A stretch of 52,570 bases of DNA from Zygnema cylindricum. Taxonomy: Eukaryota; Streptophyta; Zygnematophyceae; Zygnematales; Zygnemataceae. The notes beneath the pieces were generated by a model. That model ran no database searches. It saw only the letters and a list, made by a program, of their open reading frames with translations, and had not been told where the DNA came from. The first letter of the stretch is position 1, and the number at the start of each line of letters is the position of its first letter. Both the position numbers and the translations under genes were made by a program. The stretch covers positions 329,353 through 381,922 of the forward strand of contig JBBHKE010000986.1 of assembly GCA_037447655.1 (NCBI GenBank), written 5' to 3'. Shown here piece after piece: positions 22,039 through 30,654 of the stretch.

Positions 22039-22697
22039 TCAGATGAGCAACGGAGTTTCTCCCATCCAAGGGGTTGAACCTAAGCCATACGGTAAATGTG
22101 ACCGTTTATGACTGAAATTTCCATTCCAAGTGACATTATTCGTGGAATTGTTATCCAAGTTCTCATTGTCTTGGTCCCTAGTTACTGACAAACTAAGTGG
22201 TTCAAAAATACCATTTGGGCTTGCAACACCATTAACGGTTTCAAAAATATTCGTGTTTGTTATAATATAAGGTTTGGTAGGAGGTACATCTAGATTATCA
22301 ATGGAACTCTTCTGTGTCTTTTCATTCATAATATTAACAGCTTCTTTTAGAATGGAAATTGTTTGTAGGTTTTCATTTTCTTTGACTTTCTCTGCTCCTA
22401 ACCTTAAATGTTTAGATATCTTTTCAAATTGAATTGCAGGATCCATAACTGATGTTTTAGAGTTTTGAGGTTTATCCTCAATTTCAATTTCTAACTTCAA
22501 AAGCTTACTCAAATTGTTGTTATCCATTTTGACCAACTTTGGTTATTGCTCTCAACTAAAGGTCTTGAATCTTCAATTTCAGATTTGACTGAAATAGTAA
22601 GAATAATAGAATTTGTTTGTTTTCCAAAAGGTATACCAGAGATTTTTTCCAATTGAAAAGATGATCTTTCAAAAGTGGAAACATATATTGAAGCCAT
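22039..22697 (-). pseudogene. Unrecognised Asn/Lys-rich reading frame (gene fragment?)
   Basis: Two overlapping minus-strand frames: 62 codons ending at 22509 and 165 codons at 22536-22039. They look continuous if one frame change near 22520-22530 is allowed. The product is hydrophilic and rich in Asn, Lys, Glu and Ser, with a possibly helical stretch (FEKISKHLRLGAEKVKENEN). No transmembrane segment, signal peptide or known motif is visible. It does not resemble Gag or Pol. It could be an exon captured by the surrounding insertion; I cannot assign a function. A shorter Glu/Arg-rich frame (22035-21802) may continue it. Confidence 0.4.
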
Positions 22698-23179
22698 AAA
22701 TTTAAAAGGTCTTTACTGAATCCCTATACATTTATTATTGATAGCTCTACAATCAACTCCAAATCTCTTTTGTAATACAGGATAATCTAGTTAACATCTT
22801 AACACAAGTTTAGGTTTAGAAATTGGATATGAACAGCTGAAAGTCCAGTCAGATAAATAATATAAACTCGAGAACTCATTTTTTGATTGATAGGGATTCA
22901 GTCTTTTTAACGGAGTCTTAAATATAGAACAATAAGGTTTGGGTATACTAATATGGCAAAGAAGAGAAGACAACAAAGCTTTCGTATTAGCAACAAACAA
23001 AGAGTTTGCAAATAATAGAGGTTTAGAAGTGAAACTAAATAAAGACTTTGAAGACAATGGAGGTTTAAAAGAAAACACAAGCAATGAGCTTGATTTTCGA
23101 AGAAAAACACAGGTACCCGGAAACATGGACTTGTGTCATAAGTTTGGAGAATGGAAAGAGATGAAGCACAAATAGACAC

Positions 23180-23990
23180 ATGTTCGAAAAATTTGGCTTG
23201 GCTAATGTTAAAGGATGTGCAACTCCTATGGAGTTTAAGCAAAAAATTGAATGAATAGAGCATGAGTTTGGAGTTATAATAGATGAGGAACTCAGTATCG
23301 AAGAGCAAAAATTTATGTCTCAAGTACCTTACAAACAAGTAGTAGAAAGTATGATTTACTTAATGAATTGTACTAGGCTCGACATAGCTGCAGCTATTGG
23401 TGTATTGAGCAAAATTTTGCAAAATCCACGAAGGAGAGATTGGGAGGCAGCAAAAATGGTGTTAAGGTATCTTGTTGGGACTAAAAATCTTTGGCTTACT
23501 TTGGGAGGGGACCAGGTTGGCATTAATACTTGGAGTGATACTAGCTATGGTGATGTGCCTAGTAGGAAGAATATAACTGGGTATGTCATTCAGATTGGAA
23601 GTTGAACTTGTAGTTGGAGTAGTGAACTTCAAAAGGTCACGACTCAATTTACTATCGAAGCTGAACACATGGCTCCGAGCGCAGCCTTGAAAGAGTTGTT
23701 TTGGATTTAGGCATTTCTTCAAGAGTTGGGTTTTACACAACACGGAACACAAATAATGTGATGCGACAATCAGGCAACCATTTTTGTGGCTACAAACCCA
23801 AGTCACCATTTTAACTGTAAGCATATCGACATTAGGCTACATTTGGTAAGAAAGAAAGTATTTGCAAAAGTTATCTAACTTTGCTATTTGCCTGATGAGA
23901 AAATGGTTGCGGACATGCTGACAAAAGCCCTCCTAGCTCCCAAGTTAGAGTAATGCAGGAAAGCATGCGGTCTAAGTGAGTAAGTCTTCT
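23180..23990 (+). pseudogene. pol: pol part 2 (Copia-3): RT C-terminus and RNase H
   Basis: Resumes with MFEKFGLANVKGCATPMEFK, then YKQVVESMIYLMNCTRLDI and AAAIGVLSK. The RNase H core follows: TWSDTSYGDVPSRK near 23531, an EAEHMAPSAALKEL region near 23660, CDNQATIFVATNPSHHF near 23763 and ADMLTKALLAPKLE near 23911. Stops include TGA in place of Gly near 23604 and TGA in place of Trp near 23760. These are otherwise the catalytic elements of a Copia RNase H. Confidence 0.85.
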
Positions 23991-24282
23991 ACAGCTTAAT
24001 GGGAGTATTGGAAAGTAAACTTTAGTAAGTCTTAGAAATTAGAGTCTATGACTTGGAATATTTTCGACCACCAACTATTAATTGTTAACCATATTTAGTG
24101 TGGATTTTTAGTTTCTACTCGATTAGTTATCTTTGAGTAAATTAGTGTGTACGGCCGCCTATAAATTTAGACGTGATAAATATCTCACGGATATTTAGGG
24201 TGTAGATATTATTACTAGACAATTTTGGAACAATTACTCAGATTTTTGTCAGTAGATTTTCAGGTAAACATTGTAAATACAA

Positions 24283-25177
24283 TGAAATTCCGTGGTCTTC
24301 ATTGACCCACAGAATAAGCAGCCTATGTAAAGCCTTTAGGATAATATTTGCCCCTTCTACTTTCCCGCTGAATAAGCGCCGCCAAGGCAGACAAATATTC
24401 TGACCACTCTCACCCCTGTGAGGACAAGACTCCCTTGAGTCAAACGCAAAAAGAAAAAAGAATCACTGAATTTGCTCACCTGAGCAGTAAGTTATGGCTG
24501 GTCAAAGATGACCTTTATAGTTACAAGCTCTCTTAGAGAGAGAGGTACCTAAATTTATTAAGTCTTGGTCTGCCTACTCACGACTACCTACTACTAAACC
24601 TTAGTCTTATAGGGACACTATATAGTACAAGAAGGTACAATGGAAGATGTACTTATTGTATGATTATTGTACGACAAGGTCTACAAGGTGACACCTGTCA
24701 AATCGGAAGCCATGGTTCCTCCTCTCATCTTCTCCGGTATCAAATAATGTGGCGCCACGTGGCACCGCCTGACGATATCTCCGTATGCCGCCAAAAGCTC
24801 ACTTCGCGTGGCGGCTATAATGCCGGCCGTCCGATCAAAACATATTTTACACGGTTCAGATTCGCGTACATGCAGAAATTGCTCCTTTTGGTTAGTCTGC
24901 TGTTAATTAGCTGTTGCGTTAATGTTTATATATTTATGAAACCCGTCACTTGTATCGTTTTGTAACGCCTTAATGGTTAAGGCGTTAGGCTATTGAGAGT
25001 CTAGAGGTCACAGGTGCAAATCTTGGCTTAGGCATCATTTTAGCAAAATACCCTTTACTTCAAAAACTGCCACTTTCTAAATATTGCGGCAGCCATGGCG
25101 CGCCTTTGATCCTCACTCTCTTTCTTTGAAGCAAAAGTAAAATAGGGAAGCGAACTATTAATTACCTCTTTTCAACA
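24283..25177 (-). mobile_element. Solo LTR, Copia-4 family, in the Copia-3 3' LTR
   Basis: 895 bp. Read on the minus strand it starts TGTTGAAAAGAGG and ends ATGAAGACCACGGAATTTCA, so the end carries a gag start codon as in Copia-5 (ATGGAGGTCACAAAATTACA). Flanks are TACAA (24278-24282) and CACAA (25178-25182), a 5-bp duplication with one change, and the two halves of the host LTR join cleanly. It is close to 26826-27748. It arose by LTR-LTR recombination of a full element. It contains a tRNA-like segment on the plus strand (24961-25035). Confidence 0.85.
24961..25035 (+). other. tRNA-like segment in the solo LTR (antisense to the LTR)
   Basis: Contains TTAATGGTTAAGGCG, similar to a tRNA A box, and about 40 bases later GAGGTCACAGGTGCAAATCT, similar to a T arm/B box. 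Between them GTTAGGCTATTGAGAGTCTAG occupies the anticodon-arm position. AACGCCTTAA (24964-24973) and TTAAGGCGTT (24977-24986) form a perfect 10-bp hairpin around TGG. It is not a functional tRNA by eye. It could be a tRNA-derived RNA polymerase III promoter. Confidence 0.45.
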
Positions 25178-25718
25178 CACAATTTAGATGTTTTTTATAT
25201 CTTTTGAGTATTTAGTTCAATTAGGAACAATCAGTTTGACACAGAATGTAAATTCTACACAAAGTTAAGGAAATGAGAGCACTAAGTGCAATTTAAGGTG
25301 TGCTATGTTTAATTGTCTTTGATTTGCCTGTGGTATATGTTAATCTGGTTGAAAGACCCCTCACATTTGGAGTTACATATGTTGCACTATAGATCTAGTT
25401 TACTAGGTAATTCTCTTTGGGTTTGCTTATACTGTCATGTCTATTGGTGGCTTAGTCCCTATGAGCTGAAATGCTCCTCCCGCACTTGCTAAGTGCTCCT
25501 CTCGCACCTGCTATCATGTCTACTGGTGGCTCAGTCCCTACGGGCCCAATGCTCTTGGCTCTGTCCCTACGGGCCCGGTGATCTTCTCGCACTTGCTGCC
25601 CGGTGATCTTCTCGCACTTGCTGCTGGGACGAATATACCAGCTGGTGCGAGTGTAACGCCGAGCCCAGTGCTAGTGGATCACAATCAAGTCAGAGTGCCC
25701 ATGACATACAACATTATG

Positions 25719-26825
25719 CTCGAGGACACTAGACACAAATTGGATAGAATGAGCTATTTTGTCTAGGATGAAGCTAAAAATAGAACGGTCATAATTGTCG
25801 TCTAAAAGCTTGGTAAGTCTTGGTAGATCTATAATAAACATGTTTAAGAAAACATACAACTTTTCGTTAGCAATCTTACATTTATGTCGATGAATTATTA
25901 TTAGTGTTGTGTACCAACAATTTTTTTATCGCTATAAATTAAATATTTAGTATATTGAATATCAATCGGTCAAAGGGAGTGATAAATCGCTTCCCGGCCA
26001 ACATAAATTATCGCAATATATTTTGTGGGAGTTGGATGTTAGTACAACTTCACTACAGAAAATAACGTATAGAAAGGAATACCAACACCCTCCCCTCTTC
26101 CCCTCGCGAGAGGTGCCACCCAGGTGGGGCGGGAGGAGAGGGGTGTAGGATATGAGATTTTTTTGGACAAACCGCATAGGTATCGCGGTAGCTATCAACC
26201 AGATTACTTATCGGGACATATTATTATTACATCGTGATATTAACTTTGTTATTATACAAAAGCGTATATCGATTGTCGGCAAGTAAAAAAAAACAAATAT
26301 CGAAGATCGTAAAGAGGCTGTCGATATAAAACACAAATTATTATTTTTAATGTTAAAATTATAATATTCTACAAGAAGTTTTGATGTACAACGGTAAATT
26401 TTTTTCTCCATTGAAAATCTAAAATGAAAAGTCCATAGTTAGGGCATATAGAAAAAGAATTAATAGACCTAAGAGCACATTCCTTTAAAATCATTTACCT
26501 ATATAAATTTATTCCATATAACCCAATCCCAAAAATATTATCATTTACGCCGTTTGAAACATAGTTGGGAAAAAAAACTCGTAATTTTGTTTTTTATTTT
26601 ACCTGCGTGATAATGTTATTATATGGGTTGTTATTTGAAACGGTAACTATCGAGTTTCGATCACCAACTTTTTCACCAACTTCAAAAAAAAATGGAGAAC
26701 TTTTTTGCATGAATTATGATGGTAAAGCCATCTATATACAAAAAAGAATAAATATAAAAATTAGTTAAGGACTACAAAAGTCAAAATAAACTAAGATACA
26801 ATTAAACGATTAAAACAAACAAAAT
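25719..26825. other. Non-coding AT-rich spacer, no gene seen
   Basis: AT-rich sequence with many stops on both strands. A small GC-rich island with imperfect inverted repeats lies at about 26088-26150 (ACCCTCCCCTCTTCCCCTCG facing GGGCGGGAGGAGAGGGGTGT, with CCACCCAGGTGG between). Nothing else recognised. Confidence 0.6.
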
Positions 26826-27748
26826 TGAAACTTTGTGGCCTCCATTGGCCCACAAAGTATGCAGCCTATGTAAAGCCTTTAGGATAATATTTGCCCTTTC
26901 CACTTTCCCACTGAATAAGTGCCACCCTAATACACAAATATTCTTATTCACACTCACCCCTGTGAGAGCTTGACTCGCGTGAGCCGAACGCAAAAAGAAA
27001 TCACTGAATTTGCTCCCCTGAGCACTAAGTTATGGCTGATCAAAGATGATCTTTATAGTTACAAACACTCTCACAGACAGGTGGCAAAATTTCACTATGT
27101 TCTATTTTGCCTACTCAAAGCTACTTACTACTAAACCCTAAACAAATAGGAACACTATACAGTACAAAAAAGAATAGTGGCCGATGTACTTATTGTACAA
27201 CCATTGTACGACATGGCTTTCAAGGTGACGCCTCTCACATCGGGAGCAATGGTTCCTCCTCCAATCTCCTCTGGTGTCCAATAATTTGGCTCCACGTGGC
27301 ATTGCGTGATGATATATTCAAAATCCGCCAAAAACTCATTTCGGGGTGGCGGCTCAAACTACGGCCGTCCGTTCAAATATATTTACATGGTTGGGATTCG
27401 CGACCCTGCATGAATCGTTTCACATGCGCCTCGTCGTCAATTTGTACCATTTAAATGAATTAGCCCTTGCGTCAATGTTTATATACATATCAAATCTAAT
27501 AGGTGTATGAATACTACAACGACCTAACGAATATGTCGTCAAGGTATCTTTGGACTCCGTAGGACCTAAAATCAAAACTGGGCCTGTTTAACATTTTTGG
27601 TAAAGTGTCTTCTATTCCAGTCTACCACCATCTGATAAAGAAGGCAACTATGGTTTTCACTGATCCTGGTTTTCACTCTCTTTTTCTTTAGAGCTAACTA
27701 AAATAGAAAAGTGAATTATTAATTACCATTCCTAGTAACTTTTCAATT
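26826..27748 (-). repeat. Copia-4 3' LTR
   Basis: About 923 bp. Read on the minus strand it starts near TTGAAAAGTTACTAGG (TGTTG decayed) and ends ATGGAGGCCACAAAGTTTCA, again carrying a gag-type start codon. It is similar to the solo LTR at 24283-25177 over most of its length, but the tRNA-like segment is not conserved. The inner boundary is soft by a few bases; the pol stop codon at 27749-27751 touches it. Confidence 0.8.
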
Positions 27749-28795
27749 TTAATCCACAATTTTCTCTGCAAAAACTAACTTTGTAAAAGACATTGGTTTT
27801 GTCATCATGTCTGCAATCATTTTTTTATCAGATTTATAAACAATTTTAATGATTTTATTTTCAACCTTCTCTTTGACAATGCTTAGGCTAATATCCACAT
27901 GCTTAGCTTTGAAGTAATATTTCGGATTAGTTGCAATAGAGATAGTTGCTTAATTATCACAAAAAACATTATGAGTTCCACACTTCATGAACCCAAGTTT
28001 TTCAAGAAGGGATTTCACCGACATTAAGTCTTTGGCGGCAGCACAGAAAGTTATGTACTCAACCTTCATAGTGGACTGAGCAATTACTTTATGTTGCTTG
28101 CTACTCTAAAAGAATTTACCAGATGAAATTTGCAATACATCCGTAAAGGCACATCCCCATAACTCGCATCACTCATGTAGTGATGTCAGTATGTTCCCCT
28201 CCCAAATGCAACCACAATTCCCTTGTTCCCACCAGATTTCTCATCACTATTTTAGATGCCTCCCAGTCTATCTTTCTAAGTTCATTTAGACTCTTGCTGA
28301 GGACACCTACAGCTGCAACAATGTCCTACCGAGTACAGTTCATTAAGTAGATTAAACTGCCTACAATCTGCCGATAAGGGATGCTTTCTATATACCTTTT
28401 TTCTTCCTCGTCCATCTCATCATTAATAATTAATATTCCTCCCTCTTCACTCCCCTCAAAGACCTTATTTTGATCTATGAGAGTAATGTATCCATTTGCT
28501 CTATCCATCTGAAAATTTTCTAACAAATTTCCAATAACTTTTTTCAGAGTAAGTTTGATTATTTTATTTCCCTCTATCTTTCTCTATCTGAATTCCCAAA
28601 ATATATTTTGCCTCGCCGAGGTTTTTTATGTAAAACCGAATTCTAAAATCCTGTTTTAGTTTGTTAATCTTATCTATAGACTTGCTTAGGACTAACAATT
28701 CGTCCACCTAAATAGCAATAAATGTCACCCCATTCTCATCCTCAAACAAGTATATGAAATGATCTGAACTAATTCTAAAATACCCTAAACCGGTC
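27749..28795 (-). pseudogene. pol: pol C-terminal half (Copia-4): RT end and RNase H
   Basis: Minus strand, from 28795 down: FRISSDHF, then stop-V-D-E-L where the catalytic YVDDL should be, NLGEAKYILGIQIEKDR, and a 66-codon frame 28526-28326 with YRQIVGSLIYLMNCTR. Degraded RNase H follows, ending at MIADMMTKP..KLVFAEKIVD with the stop at 27749. Loss of the second catalytic Asp and of the Tyr makes the RT inactive even apart from the frame breaks. Confidence 0.83.
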
Positions 28796-28800
28796 AAAAA

Positions 28801-29751
28801 TGTTGAAAAAGGTATATTATAGTCTTATCCTTTTTGGTCTTCCAACAACCCTCATATTTGTCGTAGTCACTCAAGACTTGCCGGCAACCATGGCTGTCTC
28901 ATGCAGGTAAGGAGACTAAGCAAAAGCTTTAGTTTTCTGCAAAAGTTATGCGATCCCTAAAAGGACTTGATCTGGTGACCTCCGGATAAAAGCCGTTCGG
29001 CGCGGCCGTCAGCTTTTTCCGGTAGGTGTTAACGAAACGTTATCCATATTCGTTTTGTTACATATTTATAATGTAACACGTCGGCATACTTCATTTAACA
29101 TATTACGAGACGAAGTGAACATGAAACGTGCGAGACCGCACGAAATAAAGTATCGCACGAAACGACATCGAATTTTGACGGACGAAATTAAAAGTCGTTC
29201 ACGATCGACAGCTCACGTAGGAGCTGGAATTCCGGAGTGGTTTTTGGCGATTTGTTGAGCATATGTCGGCGGGTGAGACATGGCGAGGGATGATTGGATA
29301 GCGGGTATAACGGAGGGAGCAACTTCGGTTCAAGAACTGACACCCGTTAGCCGAGCGGCCATGTCGTACTATAGCTATACAAAAAGTACAACAGTAACTG
29401 TACGTTCTTGTACCTTACAATCTTTTGATTAGATAGGTACATTAGTAGTTGGCTTAGAGTGGTAGTTTAGGACTTAGAATATTTCCTGGGTTTCAGCCTC
29501 TCTCCCACAGAGCTTTTGTATCAATAGGCCAACTTTGGTCAGCCATATCTTCATGCTCGGGTGAGATATTTCAGTGATTCTTTTTGCTGCGGACCTAAAG
29601 GGAATCCACGCTACACAAGAGTGTAGTTGGTTAGAGTTTTTGCGTCCTAGGGTGGTACTTATTCTATGCCAAAATCAAAAGTGCAAATACTATCATAGAG
29701 GATTTATATAAGCTGGACATTTTGTGTACCAATGGAGGTCACAAAATTACA
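28801..29751 (+). repeat. Copia-5 5' LTR
   Basis: Starts TGTTGAAAAAGG and ends ACAAAATTACA. Contains an antisense tRNA-like stretch (28951-29020), a GC-richer CGAACGAAAT-type region (29080-29240) and the AGGACTTAG word (29469-29477). The gag start codon is at 29732, 20 bp before the LTR end. Confidence 0.92.
28951..29020 (-). other. tRNA-like segment in the Copia-5 5' LTR (antisense)
   Basis: On the minus strand: GACGGCCGCGCCGAACGGCT, a short spacer, then CCGGAGGTCACCAGATCAAG and TCC. The AGGTCAC..GATCAAGTCC block resembles a tRNA variable/T-arm with a B box. The 3' LTR version (34225-34297) also keeps GGCTATTG, matching the tRNA-like segment at 24961-25035. Significance is inferred, not shown. 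Confidence 0.4.
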
Positions 29752-30654
29752 GGTTATGGGCCCACCCACTAGGGTGCCCATTTTTAATGGAATAGGGTTT
29801 ATTTATTGGGAAACCATGATGAGAGGTGCATTGTTTGAAAAACGGCTATGGGGCATTGTGAGTGGCCGTGTGCGTTGGCTATCCACAAAATTGGGAGTTC
29901 CACTAGGGTTTCGAGGATCTCGGTTCACAAAAGGATCTGCGGGGGCGGAGGTGGTAGAGGATGTTGGAGAAAGCATCATGTTAGACACATGGAAGGAGAA
30001 AGGGAAGTAGAAACTCACACTAATGCCTTCTGGATCGGTTGCGGTAGTAGATGTTTAGAAAACCGAGGCTAATGATAGTGAAATCTGAGATTTTAACAAT
30101 ACTGTGGAGACTCATTTTATTCTCACGCGTCTTACCCAAGCAATGGCTACGCCTCATCTTCATGTGGATAGGGCAAACGAGTTGTGGGAGGCTCTTGTCA
30201 ACATTTACAAGTGTGGTACGATTCACCAACAGAAGCTTGCTGATCAATAGGTACAAGCATATGTATACAAATGGGGAAAGATGTTAGATTTTGTAATGAC
30301 CTATTAAGAGTTGAGAGTTTAGGGAAGGTGATGGAGAGAATTCTTTGTTGATGCAAAAAACATAGTTAATTGGTTCATGACTTGCCATATCATCGATGGA
30401 TGTGGAACTCCGTTGTGGGAATGATTTTGGTTCGGAAAAGCACAATTGAGATTCGTAGAGGAGGAAAGAGTTTTCAGGCATTGGCTCCTAGGACTAATTG
30501 GGGAGATAAGGATTCCAAGAAACCTTATGGAAACTTTAGTGGAGGATGAAGAGGAAATTAATTGGATGAATCTGGATCGAAACCTCCGAAGGGGCTTTGT
30601 CACTTTTGAAAGAAGCCGGGACATTACATGGCGGCGTGCGCTAAACTGACAAAG
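29732..30654 (+). pseudogene. gag: gag (Copia-5), broken
   Basis: Starts MEVTKLQVMGPPTRVPIFNG within the LTR, then FIYWETMMRGALFEKRLWG, the conserved Copia Gag block. Sequence after about 29870 drifts out of frame; capsid-like words reappear (RLTQAMATPHLHV, LWEALVNIYK near 30185). The zinc knuckle near 30598 reads C-H-F-stop-KKPGHYMAAC: the second Cys codon has become TGA. No continuous product. Confidence 0.8.
29752..29766 (+). promoter_or_regulatory. Primer-binding site, half-tRNA-iMet type (Copia-5)
   Basis: GGTTATGGGCCCACC directly abuts the LTR end. From memory it is the exact complement of the anticodon stem-loop of plant-type initiator tRNA-Met, and it shares GGTTATGGGCCCA with the Drosophila copia site. 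The same bases encode V-M-G-P-P in gag. Confidence 0.8.

Larger units (their letters stand above)
21568..23179. mobile_element. ~1.6-kb insertion of unknown class within Copia-3 pol
   Basis: Copia-3 reverse-transcriptase homology stops after GACGCTAATG (to 21567) and resumes at ATGTTCGAAAAATTTGG (from 23180), so this segment was inserted or exchanged. ATG is present at both junctions and could be a 3-bp duplication; no convincing terminal inverted repeat is seen. It contains a pyrimidine-rich tract (21890-21990) and a minus-strand open region (22039-22697). None of its sequence looks like Copia protein. It could be a DNA transposon with a captured gene fragment, or filler DNA. Confidence 0.55.
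17587..25713 (+). mobile_element. Copia-3: two-LTR element with two insertions
   Basis: 5' LTR 17587-18256, internal gag-pol, polypurine-like AATGGGAG before 24006, 3' LTR 24006-25713. Flanking 5-mers are TTATC (17582-17586) and TTATG (25714-25718), a target duplication with one change. Internal interruptions are a ~1.6-kb insertion in the reverse transcriptase (21568-23179) and a solo LTR of the Copia-4 family inside the 3' LTR (24283-25177). All proteins are broken. The many Trp-to-stop changes suggest an old, methylation-decayed copy. Confidence 0.88.
24006..25713 (+). repeat. Copia-3 3' LTR, interrupted and rearranged
   Basis: Left part 24006-24282, right part 25178-25713, separated by a solo LTR. 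Starts TATTGGAAAGTAAAC and ends ACATACAACA. Near its 3' end a 25-bp unit beginning CCCGGTGATC is tandemly duplicated (25574-25623), and the gag-start region is present twice in scrambled form (25437 and 25515). This 3' copy of the gag start has drifted far from the 5' copy. Confidence 0.85.

Noticed and set aside
24961-25035. Annotation as a functional tRNA gene
   Set aside because: The B-box-like part is degenerate, acceptor-stem pairing is not convincing by eye, and it sits in an LTR. Kept only as a tRNA-like segment.
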